Of a DNA stretch of 64,000 bases, positions 9,361 to 20,900 are shown piece by piece. The notes beneath the pieces are model-generated. The model was given only the letters and a program-made list of their open reading frames with translations, made no database searches and was not told where the DNA came from. The first letter of the stretch is position 1. Each line of letters starts with the position of its first letter. Position numbers and translations under genes: made by a program. The stretch lies in contig JAZRUX010000018.1 in the NCBI GenBank assembly GCA_045598825.1, positions 1 through 64,000 on the forward strand. The letters run 5' to 3'. The DNA is from Hennigella sp045598825. GTDB lineage: Bacteria > Bacillota_I > Bacilli_A > Mycoplasmatales > Mycoplasmoidaceae.

Positions 9361-10884
9361 TTAAACATATTCAGGAACAATTGGTTTATTAGCTATGTAT
9401 TCATCTTTTAGTGTTTGTTGTATTTTTCTAAGCAATGTGCCATCGTCTTTTAATGCAACATTGATTTTAACTGTTATGACCTCAACTGAAGGATCAGAGC
9501 CACAATCAGCAAACAAGAGGTTTGCCTTTTGAGTAAATAAAGGGTTTTCTGCAGACGTTATTCTTGAAAAATCAAGAACTGATAGATATTTGCAACCTTC
9601 AAAAACTGCATCCTCACAAAGTGGCAGATTATCTGGAAATGAAATTGATGTAATATTAGTTGTAGAAAATGCATATTCACGTAATGATTCACATACTAGG
9701 TCATTCGCAGCAGGCTCATGTTCATATACAGGGATGTATACATCTCCAGAAATAGGTGTGTTGTGAAATGTATGTTTGCCAATTTCTCATAATTGAGAAT
9801 CTTCAGGAATAATTAATTTACCTTTACATTTGTTATTTTCAGCAAATGCATATCCATCTCCAAGTTCTTCTCCAGCACCACCAATTCTTTCAAGAGTGGT
9901 TGGGAAAACATAGTTACCAGTAAATGGACAATGATAAAATGCATATGAAGAGACACTTCTTACACCTTCTTTTAATATACAATCACCTGTAAATGTGCAA
10001 TCTCGAAATGCAGATTGCCCAATAAGTCCTAACTTGCATGGTGCTGAATCATTAGGATTTCCAATATAAAAGCGTGTAAACTTAATATTTCGGAAGGCAG
10101 AATCATAAATAGTCTGAAGATTACTAGGTATATAGCAATCACCAATGAATGGTGCATTCATAAATGCAAATTCATTAATTGATTTCAATTTTGATTCTTT
10201 TGCACCTCATGATGAGTCAAGGAGCAAATATTTCATTGTTTCTGGAATTACTGTTTGACCAGATTTGCAGAATGCATCTGCACCGATTTTTGTTACTTTT
10301 TCCGGAATAATTAGGAATGTGCATTCCTCGAAATGTGAATTTTCTTTAAACCCTTTTAAAATAACATCATCACCATCTTCTTCTAAAACAAAATGTTCTT
10401 CAGTTGTTGGCTTTGGTACATCAAGGACATAAGGGTCAAATAAAATGATGGATTTAGATGCGTCGTCCTTAGTTATGTTTATTTTGATAGTAAATTTATA
10501 TGTATCAACTATTCCATATTCTTGAGCTTGAGCTTGAATAAAACCAACTTTAAATTCAATAAATCGGTCTGTAGCGGCAACTGTTACATGACTATTTTCC
10601 TTTACTTCAAGATAATGAACGTCTTTTTCTTTGCTATTTTTAGCCGAATTAATAGAAATATCAAGTGTCTCACCACCGCTAAAGTCAATTAAATTAAAAC
10701 GATATAGAGCTGTTAATTTCTCAGTTCCGTTGTTGCTATATACATAATTTACCTTTCATTCAGGATCAACCGAAATGCCAACATTTAATGAACCAGTACT
10801 ACAACTTGTTAATGAAATAAGTGGTGTTGCTGAGCAAAAAAACACTCCAGCAGTTATTAATGGTAATAATTTAAATTTTTTCAT
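9361..10884 (-). CDS. BspA-like leucine-rich repeat lipoprotein, paralog 3
   Basis: 507 residues with a lipoprotein signal peptide ending SLTSC. The N-terminal region resembles paralogs 1 and 2 (WKVNYVYS then FNLIDFSGGETLDISI), so all three share a family-specific domain ahead of the repeats. LRR_5/BspA-type repeats follow (KIGADAFCKS, SINEFAFMNAPF, TIYDSAFRNIKF, LIGQSAFRDCTF, SVSSYAFYHCPF). TGA codons encode Trp (SSWGAKES). Together with paralogs 1 and 2 it brackets the mnmG-rsmG pair. The function is probably surface attachment, inferred from the repeat type only. Confidence 0.87.
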
Positions 10885-10913
10885 AATTCAACTCTCTATT
10901 TATTATAACAAAT

Positions 10914-10934
10914 AAAAAATAGCACACGTGCTAT
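10914..10934 (-). terminator. Terminator, minus strand
   Basis: Arms ATAGCAC and GTGCTAT with an A run to the left (U tract on the minus strand). It is 170 bases beyond the stop of the next upstream minus-strand gene, with the gene-poor stretch 10935-11100 between. Confidence 0.65.
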
Positions 10935-11100
10935 ATTATAGTATGTTTACAGTTGGTTTTGAACAAACACATGTTGTGTCAGAACGTTGCGTCTTACCGT
11001 TTGTCATATTTAAATGCGAGTTTATGTTTTTATGGGTATTTCTTAGACACTATTAAAGCAAAAGACGTATTAAACTACATAAAAAAGTTTGTGAATTAAC
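10935..11100. other. Gene-free stretch, possible gene remnant
   Basis: No conserved gene is visible. On the minus strand a 37-codon open stretch ends CSKPTVNIL just before the terminator. Its end loosely resembles the NKPIVPEYV end of lipoprotein 3, so it may be the last piece of a deleted lipoprotein gene. This is a weak inference from a short match. Confidence 0.3.
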
Positions 11101-13311
11101 TTATTTATCGTTTAAACCGCAAACACCATCAATGCATTGAATTTCTGTTGCTTGTACTTCATCAAGTCATCCTGGTTCACGATCAACGGTTTTTCATGTT
11201 TCAATAGTTCCTAAAAAATTAAAACCATGTGAGCCTTCAGGCCCAGAAGTATTAGATAATGCACGGCAAGAGCGAAATGCAAAAGCACCAATATATGTGA
11301 CAGAAGCGGAGATAGTGAATGTTGTTAGACCATAACAGTCTTGAAAACAAAGCTGCCCAATATGTGTAACATTACGCCCAATTTTGATTGAAGTTAGACT
11401 TTCACAACTGTCAAAAGCAGCATTTTCAATAGTTGTGACACTATCAGGAATATTAATTGAAGCAAGGTGAAAACACATCCAAAAAGATCGATATCCAATA
11501 GTTACAACACTACTAGGGATAGTAACTGTTACAACAGAATAAGGGTGCCACTCCTCCGTATCAACGAATGCATTTGTGCCAATAGAAGTAACTGTATAAA
11601 TTTTTTCATTATTTCTAACATACATTGGTATAAATACATTAACAGATGTGCCAATGTATTTAGTAAGTGTGGCTTCTTTTTTGACATCATCAAATGACCA
11701 TTCAAAATCTGTTGCAGGTGTCGGAACATTAATAGTTAAATTAATTACACTTGTATAAATAGGATTAGCAAAATTTGCTTTAACCTTAAAAATGTACGTT
11801 CCCTCAGACGCTTCATTAGTCCAATATACCTTGCCATAATCATCTATCTTAATTCAATCAGGAAGCGGACTGAATGGTTGTGCACTTTCAAGTGATAAGG
11901 CGACAGGGACAACTTCTCCTGCAGAGTCTTTTACTACTCACGGATCAACATCTGAACCTGCTGCTTTTCATTCTCCATTTAAAGTTCTAGCTCCACCAGA
12001 AATAGTGTAAGGTGTTAGGTAAATGTCACAAATACCATCACTGCATTGAATTTGTGTTGCTTTTGTACCTTTATGTCAATTTTCCCTACAGGCAACATTT
12101 TTCCATTGTTCCATAGTTCCTAAAAATTCAAAACCATATGAGTCATCAGGGCCCGAAGCGTCAGTCAAGCCAGAGCAGCCTTCAAAAGCACTGACACCAA
12201 TAGTTTTAACAGATTGAGGTATAGTTATTGTTGTTAATTTTGAACGGTCTTTGAAAGCTTCATCACCAATAGTTGTAACTTTGCTCCCCTCTGCAAATGT
12301 TACATTTGCAAGACCAATTGTATCACCAAAGCAACCTCTGTTAAGTGAAACAACATCATATGCTTCACCTTCAAAATCGACTGATACTGGTATTATTACG
12401 GTTTCAATTGCAGTGTCATAAGGTTGATGAACCACTGCCTCTTTGTAGCTTTTATATATTCAATATTCGAGTGTACCATCATTGGCAGTCTCTACCTTAA
12501 TAAATTTAACTGTTATATTGATGTCGCCTGTGATTTTATATTTATCTGGGTCAACAATTTCACCATTGACATAATAACCACATTTTCTATCAAAATATCA
12601 TTTCCCTAATTCTATATCATCAGATGGTTGTGGATTGATTATTTCTTCAAGGGATGATAAATAAGTTCCAGATGTTACATCAGGAATTGAAGATACAGCA
12701 ATTTCACCTTCACCTTCAGTATTTAATGTAATAGTGCACTTTTCTAATTCAGTAAACTTGATAGTAATTGTAACATCAGAAGCAATTTGATATTCATCTG
12801 GATTGGCTGCTTGTCCATCAATATAATAACCATCTTGATCAACAAAGTCTCATCCTTCATCAGGTTGAGGATTAATTTGGTTTTTAAGATCCTTTAAATA
12901 AGTTCCAACTGGCACATTAGTAATTGGTCCTTGACTAATACTTCCTTGGCCTTGTTTATTTAATGTAATTGTATACTTTTCCAATGCAGTAAACTTAACA
13001 GTTATTTTAACATCAGAAGTAATTTGATATTCATCTGGATTAACAACTGATCCATTTACGTAATAACCATTTAACCTATCGAATCTTCAACCATCAGCGG
13101 CACGAGGATGAATTTGATCTTCAAGTTCATTTAGATAAGTTCCAGATGGTACATCAGTAATTGACCTTTGGCCAATCCCTCCTTGTCCATCTGTTGCTAA
13201 TATGACCATGTAAGTTATATTTTGATTACAACTAACCAAACTTGTTAATGGCATAATTGTAATTGTTGTTAAACTAGCAACTAATATTTTTATCTTTTTT
13301 AACTGCTTCAT
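11101..13311 (-). CDS. Lipoprotein with three InlB-type B repeats and two LRR_5 blocks
   Basis: 736 residues; signal peptide ending SLVSC. Three tandem repeats of about 78 residues follow (about residues 30-265), each with YYVNG or YYIDG, PDEYQI and a closing VKFT, like the Listeria-Bacteroides (InlB B) repeat. Then come two BspA-type leucine-rich blocks, each ending in a similar segment (YGFEFLGTMEQWKNV and HGFNFLGTIETWKTV) and a Cys-containing tail (IQCSDGIC, IQCIDGVC), separated by a beta domain. The repeated architecture points to internal duplication. A TATAAT box (13326-13331) lies only 14 bases from the ATG, and there is no Shine-Dalgarno box. Predicted to be a surface adhesin; the ligand is unknown. 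Confidence 0.87.
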
Positions 13312-13340
13312 TCTATATATAAATAATTATATAAAAAAAT

Positions 13341-13363
13341 AAAACTAGGTTAAACCTAGTTTT
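13341..13363 (-). terminator. Terminator of the fruA-tRNA-Gln unit
   Basis: Arms AAAACTAGG and CCTAGTTTT around TTAAA, with A-rich sequence on the left (U tract on the minus strand). Confidence 0.75.
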
Positions 13364-13366
13364 TAA

Positions 13367-13441
13367 TGGCTGGAACAGTAGGATTCGAACCTACACATGC
13401 AAGGGTCAGAACCTTGTGCCTTTCCGTTTGGCTATGTTCCA
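13367..13441 (-). tRNA. tRNA-Gln (anticodon CTG)
   Basis: Read on the minus strand it folds into a complete cloverleaf: acceptor TGGAACA with TGTTCCA, D arm GCC/GGC, anticodon arm CAAGG/CCTTG around TTCTGAC, T arm GTAGG/CCTAC with TTCGAAT, discriminator G and an encoded CCA. The anticodon is CTG, which reads CAG. The UA-GCCAA D-region and a U1-A72 pair fit tRNA-Gln. It begins 10 bases after the fruA stop, so it is either cotranscribed or uses a CATAAT box overlapping that stop. Confidence 0.9.
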
Positions 13442-13451
13442 ATAAAAAACA

Positions 13452-15668
13452 TTATGCTTGTTTTTTCTTACGTGGGTGTTCTTTTCTATATTTTTTGCTA
13501 AAAATATATGCAAAGGCATTTTGAATGTGCTTAGTTGGAATGCCTTTTCATTTACCTAGTTGAGCTTCTCGTGGGTCAACATCTAATCTTGTTAATGAGA
13601 TAACAAGTGATGCTCAAATTGCACCAACTAGTACACCAAGCAATGCTTTCCAACAATCTTGTGCCATTATAAAGTATGAAATTGTTCCACCTTCAGGGCA
13701 GATTGCTACCCCTCCAAAGACCCAACTCATTAAACCAGCAATGCCGGCACCAGAAATGAAACCAATTCACATTTTAGGTTGTTTTGCTACAAATGGTATA
13801 GCACCTTCGGTGACACCACAGATTCCAAGAATTGTATTAGTTGGGCCAGCAGCACGGTCTTCTTTTGTATATTTTTGTGGGAACAACAATGTCGTTAAAG
13901 CAATTGAGAATGGTGGAATTAATGAACCAGCAATGTTGCTTGCCATAATAGTTTGGGCAATAAGCATTTTGTTTGGATCACCACTTTCGATTGCTGAATT
14001 CATATATCCCATAGTAAATAAGTGAGCGGCTTTGTTGATTGGCCCACCCATATCAATGGAGGTTAGAGCACCAACCAAGATGCACACTAACCACAACTGA
14101 TTAATTCCATTTAATTTGTCAAGACCTAACGATATGCCATATGAAATAAATGAGAATGGAGTATTCATTAGTAGCATGAAGATTGCCATTGAAGCAGTTG
14201 TTACTAATGACATTAGCAACAAGTCTCTAATACCATGTAATGTTTTTGGAAATTTGTTAAATGCCTTTCGATAGCCTAAAGTACAATAACCTGCTGCAAA
14301 TCCACCAATTAACCCACCAAGGAAACCGGGAGCAGAATCAACTGCTAATTGTGCAAAATAAGGTAATGTAGCGTCTTTAATACCATTAATGCCAACGTCG
14401 ATAAATCACATTAGGTTAAAACCTACACTGACTTGTTGAGCGCCTTTATCTGGGCTCCAACCTGCTCATAAGATCATTGTTGTTGCAGCCATTCCAGCAA
14501 AAAAACCAGAAACTAAACCTTGCTTACCAGCAATCGAGTACGATATGAAACCTGCCAGAACCGGAACCATTAAAGCCATAACTAGGTTTGAACCTAGCAT
14601 ATGGAAGATCATAGCTGCCAGGTTGCGTTGGCCAAATAGTGGGTCAGTATTGCCAACACCCATAGCACCATCAATAATATATGATATTGCTAATAGGATA
14701 CCACCAGCAACAATGAATGGTAGCATATGACTAATACCAGACATTAAGTGCTTATAGATTTGGTGTCCAATTGATGGTCGATCACCAAATGTTTCCATTT
14801 TGCCCATTTTAGTTTTAGTATTATCTAAGATAGATGTATATGTTGGCACGTCTTTTTCTAATGAACGTTTAATTAAACCTTTAGCATCTTTTATTGCTCT
14901 TGATGTGCTGACAGAAACAAGTTTCTTGCCATTGAAACGCTCCATTTGCACACCAATGTCGGCAGCAACAATGACTACTTCGGCATATTTGATATCTTCA
15001 TCAGTTAAGAAGTTTTTTGGGTTTGCACCTTGGGTTTCTACCTTAATAGAAATTCTCATTTCTTGAGCTGCCTTATCTAAAGCTTCTTGCGCCATATAAG
15101 TATGGGCAATACCAGTTGGACAAGCAGTTACAGCAACAATACGAGCATGCTTAACTGTGTGTTCTTGTGTTTTTCTTGCAACTTCTTGTTTAGCTTTTTC
15201 TTCAATGATACGCTTTTCTTCGCAATCATCAATGATTTTCAATAATTCTTCTCCATTTTTTGCTTTTAACAAAGAGTCTTTGAATTCTGGATGCATTAGC
15301 ATTGATGACAATCTTGCTAGAACATCAAGGTGAATATTATCTTTAGAATCAGGAGCAGCAATCATAAACAATAATTGAACTGGTTCACCATCTAGCGAAT
15401 CAAAGTTAACTCCATCCCTAATTACCATTACTGCTAATCTAGGAGCGGAAACAGACTTTGATTTAAAGTGAGGAATTGCTATTCCTTCACCTACTCCAGT
15501 AGATGATTGTTTTTCACGATTAAAAACACCTTCGGTAAAGATTTTAACATCACTTAATACACCTGTTTTTTCCATTAAACTAACGGCTTGCTTGATAGCA
15601 TCTTCCTTATCTTTGCAAACGGCATTTAGGTTAATGGCTTCTTTGATTATTAACGATGTGATTTTCAT
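13452..15668 (-). CDS. fruA: PTS fructose-type transporter, IIABC components fused
   Basis: 738 residues in three domains. IIA (about 1-150) carries the phosphorylated His67 in GVGEGIAIPHF. IIB (about 172-270) starts HARIVAVTACPTGIAHTYMA with the phosphocysteine Cys183. IIC (about 300-725) is the polytopic membrane permease (LPFIVAGGILLAISYIIDG). This order matches fructose-family permeases; the exact sugar cannot be told from sequence. No 1-phosphofructokinase gene is nearby; instead the gene is divergent from nagB-nagA by 29 bases, so co-regulation with amino-sugar use is likely. Several TGA codons are Trp. tRNA-Gln follows immediately downstream. Confidence 0.92.
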
Positions 15669-15671
15669 TTT

Positions 15672-15693
15672 ATAATTATATTAATATAATTAT
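15672..15693. promoter_or_regulatory. Palindromic back-to-back promoter of fruA and nagB
   Basis: A perfect 22-base palindrome fills most of the 29 bases between the two start codons. It contains TATAAT on the plus strand (15685-15690, 7 bases before the nagB ATG) and TATAAT on the minus strand (15675-15680, 6 bases before the fruA ATG). Transcripts would begin at or next to the start codons. Confidence 0.65.
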
Positions 15694-15697
15694 TTTT

Positions 15698-16408
15698 ATG
15701 GAAGTTAAAATTTTATCAATCTCTGAAATCTATCAAGAAGTATCCACCACTATTGTTAGTTTAATCAACAAAAAGCCAAAAGCTATTTTAGGTTTAGCTA
15801 CTGGTGGAACCGCTATCGGTGTTTATGAACAATTAGTTAAAGCATATAAAGATAAAAAAGTTTCATTTAAAAACGTTAAATCATTTAATTTAGATGAATA
15901 TTATCCAATTGAACAATCTAACCCCCAATCATACCGTTCATATATGAACCATAACTTTTTTGACCATGTTGACATCAATAAAATCAATACTTTCTTTCCA
16001 TCTATTGATAACTTTGAAAAATATGACCAAGTTATTGGAGTTGAAGGTGGAATTGATTTTCAAATTCTTGGTATTGGTTCAAATGGCCATATTGCTTTCA
16101 ATGAACCAGGTACAAGTTTCAATAGTTTAACCCATATTGTTAAATTAGCTGATTCAACAATTAAAGATAATGCCAGATTCTTTAATAACCAAATCAAACT
16201 AGTCCCAACGCAAGCCATCTCAATGGGTTTGAGAACAATTATGAATGCTAGACAAATCGTTTTAATTGCTACAGGAAAAAATAAAGCAAAGGTAATTAAA
16301 CAATTAATTGAGCAAGAAGCAAGTGTTGATTTGCCTGCTTCAATTTTAAAAACTCATCCTAATGTCACAATTTATTTAGATGAAGATGCAGCAAGTTTAT
16401 TATGTTAA
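15698..16408 (+). CDS. nagB: Glucosamine-6-phosphate deaminase
   Basis: 236 residues. It converts glucosamine-6-phosphate to fructose-6-phosphate and ammonia. Family motifs are clear: phosphate-binding GLATGGT near residue 33, SFNLDEYYPI around residue 64 with the catalytic Asp, and GIGSNGHIAFNEPG around residue 128. The C-terminus is short, as in the monomeric Gram-positive enzymes rather than the 266-residue allosteric enteric type. Its last bases overlap nagA by 7, giving a two-gene operon. No Shine-Dalgarno box; the -10 box is so close that the mRNA is probably leaderless. Confidence 0.95.
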   Translation: MEVKILSISEIYQEVSTTIVSLINKKPKAILGLATGGTAIGVYEQLVKAYKDKKVSFKNVKSFNLDEYYPIEQSNPQSYRSYMNHNFFDHVDINKINTFFPSIDNFEKYDQVIGVEGGIDFQILGIGSNGHIAFNEPGTSFNSLTHIVKLADSTIKDNARFFNNQIKLVPTQAISMGLRTIMNARQIVLIATGKNKAKVIKQLIEQEASVDLPASILKTHPNVTIYLDEDAASLLC

Positions 16409-17520
16409 GCTTTAGAAACACAAACATTTATTTAAACAACAAAAAAATAGTTAAAGGAAATATGACCATCAAGGATGGTAAGTTTTTAATAACTAAATCA
16501 GGCAACGGGCAATGTTTACCTTCAAAATACATAATTGTTCCTGGCTTTATTGAAGAACACTTGCATGGTGCAAATGGCAGCGATGTTATGGATGCAACTC
16601 CACAAGCTTTAAGCAACATTGCTAAAGCATTAGTTAAAGATGGTGTTACAAGTTGATGTCCAACGACAATGACAATGTCTAAACATGGAATCATCAAAGC
16701 TTTAAAAAACATTGCCAACAAGAAAAACAATAAAAATGAAGCTGAGATTGTTGGTATTCACTTGGAGGGTCCTTTTATATCTATAGATAAAAAAGGAGCA
16801 CAAGAAGCAAAATATATTTTGCAACCAAATATTAGAGATTTAAATCTATTTTTAAAATCAGCAAAAGGCAAAATTAAAATAATTACACTACAAATTGAAG
16901 ATTGCCCCTTATCATTTATTAAATATTTAAAAAGTAAAAACATCGTTGTATCAGTTGGACATTCAATGGCAAATGGTAAAGATGTTATCAAGGCCTATAC
17001 TGCTGGATTAAGATGTTCAACTCACACATACAATGCGATGCAAAAAATTGTTGATACAAAGATAGGAATCATTGGCCAGCTTTTATTACATAAAGATATG
17101 TATGCTGAGTTGATCTTAGATTTAAAACATGTTTCTAAACATCAAGCATTAGCTTTAAAAAAACACAAGAATTTAATTTTAATCACCGATTCTAATGAAG
17201 CAAGATTTATGCCTGAAGGGAAATATAAATTAGGTACAAATGACATATATGTCAAGAATGGAGTTTGTACAACAAAGCAAGGTCAACTTGCTGGTTCAGT
17301 ATTAACTATTCCTCAAGCGTTAAGAAATGCTAGAAAAGTGTTTGGCTATTCTTTTACAAGATGCATAGATTTGGTTTGTAAGAATCCTGCTAACAATTTA
17401 CACTTAAAAGATTGTGGTATTATTAAAAATAATAGCAAAGCTAACTTTGTCATTATTGATAAAAACTTTAATGTTTACCAAACATATATTGATGGCAAAT
17501 TAGTTTATTCAAAAAAATAA
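16402..17520 (+). CDS. nagA: N-acetylglucosamine-6-phosphate deacetylase
   Basis: 372 residues. It removes the acetyl group from GlcNAc-6-phosphate, supplying NagB. Amidohydrolase motifs: HxH in EEHLHGANG (about residue 54), HLEGPFIS (about 121), VSVGHS, CSTHTYNAMQ, and the catalytic Asp in LITDSNEARF. A TGA (TSWCPTT) is read as Trp. It overlaps the nagB stop, so translation is coupled. The first of the metal-ligand motifs has Glu before HxH where many family members have Asp. Confidence 0.93.
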
Positions 17521-17543
17521 AAACAGGCAGTGTTGCCTGTTTT
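17520..17543. terminator. Bidirectional terminator, nagA / rnpB
   Basis: Perfect 10-base arms AAAACAGGCA and TGCCTGTTTT around GTGT. It begins at the last base of the nagA stop codon and lies beyond the 3' end of rnpB on the other strand. Confidence 0.85.
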
Positions 17544-17545
17544 CC

Positions 17546-17908
17546 CTTGCCTAACATAACCCATGTTCTGTCTTGGTCAATCATTTATCTATAAAGCAAT
17601 TTGGTGCCTTATGGGCATAGTCTTGATGCTTCATCCTCTAGATTATTCAATTCTAATCTAGAGATTCCCTTACCAAAATTTAGGTTTCTTGCCTGTGGGG
17701 TTTACCGCGTTTCATCTATGTGTTTCCACCTAGCTCGTCTCTGTGGTACTATTAAAGCTTTCTCATGGTCTTGCGACTTTAGATAGAGCTTTCCGTCATT
17801 GGGATGCTGTGACTTATTGATTAATCACACACAATCACTACAAGGTTAACACCTTGTGCAAGCATGGAGTTTCCTCTATTGTTGCCAACAGCGATTGACT
17901 GTTAGGCG
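17546..17908 (-). ncRNA. rnpB: RNase P RNA
   Basis: The catalytic RNA of RNase P, which cuts tRNA 5' leaders. On the minus strand the P1 arms GCCTAACA and TGTTAGGC enclose about 350 bases. Conserved elements include GAGGAAACTCCATGCTTGCAC near the 5' end (only the core is given here), CACAGAGACGAG in the middle, AAACCCCACAGGCAAGAAACC, and ACAGAACATGGGTTATG before P1 closes. A TATAAT box (minus strand, 17914-17919) lies right after the polC stop codon, so rnpB has its own promoter placed in the 3' end of polC. Confidence 0.92.
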
Positions 17909-17921
17909 ATAGGATTATACA

Positions 17922-20900
17922 CTAAAACAATCGCATTTGATCATCTTGGTCTAAATTATCTAATACACCAAGGTCTTTTAATTTACTAATTAATGTTGTC
18001 GATAGTTTAGTTCGTTTTTGTAAATCAGCAATTGAACTAAATGGTCGTTCTTTTCTAGCTTCAACTATAGAAATGGCTACTTCTTTGCCTAAACCATCAA
18101 GACTTGTAAATGGTGCAAGGATAGTTTTGTCTTCAGGAATAAAATCAGTGGCTTTTGATTTATTAATATCTATATTAAGTACTTTAATGCCACGGGCAAA
18201 CATTTCCAAACAAACCTCAAAAATTGGAATTAAATCAATTTGTTTATTTGAAAGTTTAGTTGCAGCATTTTTATCTTTTACACGAGCTTTATAGTCTTCG
18301 TATACTCGCTTAACTTCTTGTGGTCCTTTAATAACAGTTTCAATGTCAAAAACATCAGAACGAATTGAAAACCAAACGGCATAGAATTCAGTTGGATAAT
18401 ATACTTTATATCATGCTGTCCTAATTGCATCTAGAACATAGGCAGTAGCGTGAGCTTTAGGGAATAAATATTGAATCTTTTTACATGAATCAATATATCA
18501 TTGTGGTACTTTTGCATCAATCATTTCTTTTTCATATTGTGCAGAGACACCTTTGCCTTTACGAATTTTTTCAACCGCTTGGAAAGCATGGACATAGTCC
18601 ATTCCACAGTCAATTAAGAATTGGAAGATGTTTTCACGGCAGGCAGCAACCTGTGATAATTGAGCTCCATTGGCTATGGCAACTTCAGCATTGCCTTGTC
18701 ATACACCAGTTCCATGGCTTAAACCAGAGATACGAATTAGATCACCAATACCTGTTGGTTTAGTTTTTAAAACAATTTTTCTAGTATTATTCGTGCCAAA
18801 TTCTGGCAGAGCCATTGTTGCTAATTGTTCTTGATTGTAATTCGGATCAACAATATTCAACCCTTTACTATTAGTAAACAATTGTAAAACCTTTTCATCA
18901 TGGTTCGGAATTGTTCGTGGGTCAATGTGAGTAATATCATGTAAGTGTTTTAAAATGGTTGGTTCATCATGTCCAAGGATATCAAATTTTAACAAGTTAT
19001 CATGGATTGATTCAAATGGGAAGTGAGTTGTGTATCATCCTTTAGTTTTATCATTAGATGGATAGTTAAAGGCTGTAAATTCAGTAATATCATGTTCTTG
19101 CGGAACAACGATAATACCTCCTGGGTGTTGCCCAGTTGTTCGTTTTACCCCAACACATTTAGTTGCCAAAGCATTAACTAATGCATTAGATGGATGTGAG
19201 TTAGGATCGATTTGCTCATAATATGATTTAACAAAACCAATAGCTGTTTTTTCAGCAACCGTACCAATTGTTCCAGCTCTAAATGCATGATCATAACCAA
19301 ACATATCACGAATAAATTCGTGTGCTTTGCTTTGATATTCACCAGAAAAGTTCAGATCAATATCAGGAACTTTATCAGCTTTGAAGCCAAGGAATGATTC
19401 AAATGGAATGTTGTGTCCATCACGAATCATTTCAGTTTGACATTTAGGACATTTTTTTGGTGGCAAGTCAAAACCATCCACATTTTTATCTGGATATGGT
19501 TCATAATGTTGACACTTTGGACAATAATAATGTGGTGGGAGTGGGTTTACTTCGGAAATATTTGATAAGAAAGCAACTAATGATGATCCAACTGATCCTC
19601 GTGATCCAACTAAATAACCATCATTATTTGATTTTTCAATTAATAAGTGACTAATTCAGTAAATTACGGCATAACCGTTACCACAAATACCGTTTAATTC
19701 TTTATTAATACGGTCAACAATTGCTTGATCAAGTGGATCGCCGTAAAGTTTCTTAGCAGTTTTCCAAACTAAATTTTTTAGTTTTTCTTCTGCTCCTGGC
19801 ATGTCAGGTTTACATAAAGCATTATCACCTTCTTTAATTGGGACAACCTTTTCAATGCTTTGAGCAAATGCTTGCGGATTGTTAATAACAATATCTTTAA
19901 TTAATTGACGATGTTCAACAAATTTAAATGCATCTGTCATTTCTTTTGTTGTTAGGCAGTGCAAGTCAGGAACAAAGGTTGATCCATCATGACGATATAA
20001 ACCATTACGTTTACCACCTAATTGTTTTGTGTAAACATAAATTTCATGATATTGACGCTCATATGGCATTAGATAGTAAGCGTCAGAAACAGCACAAACT
20101 TTCTTTTCCAACTTTATTGCACTATCAATAATTTTCTTTATTGCATTAGTTGCATCAGCTTGAGTTATTTTCTCTTGAACGGCTAAGTGCTCAATATTTT
20201 TAGCCGGAGCAACAAAGATATAGTCATATTTTTTAATCTTTTCATTTAATAAGGATTGCGTTTCACTTATTGCACTATCTCATATGTCACCATCAAACGG
20301 ATTATTACAAATAATCAAATTGTTGCGATATTGTTCAAAGTCTTCAAAATGCAATCTTGGTTGGCCATTGCTTAAGACAGTTACTTCATCGTCATCGTCT
20401 TTTTGGTATAGTTGTTTTGTTAATGACAAACTTAATAATTTAAACAAATCTTGTAAACCTTGTTGGTTTTTTACATAAACATCAACAGCATAACCACGAC
20501 GACTAGCACGGAGTGCAGCCGTTTGTAGCTTTTCATTAATTTCATTAATGTTATGAATGTTTTCTTGGGATGTTAATCGTTTAATAAAATATTTTCATAC
20601 TTCTAATAGATATTCACTATCCTTGTCGGCACGGTGAGCTTCTAGTGGATTGTATTCTAAATGTAGTTTACCAACCAATGTTCCTAATGTATGCTTTGCA
20701 AATTTTTTATTTAGAGCATGGGAAATTTCTAATGTATCGATTAAACAATTATTGATTGGTTCAACTTCAAATCGTTCACATAGTTTGTTTAAGAAGTTTA
20801 AATCGAAACGAATACCATTATGTGCAATTAAAACATCATTGCTAATTCATTCCTTTATTTTTAGTAAAGCTTCTTTTTGCGAAATAGCATTATCCACCAT

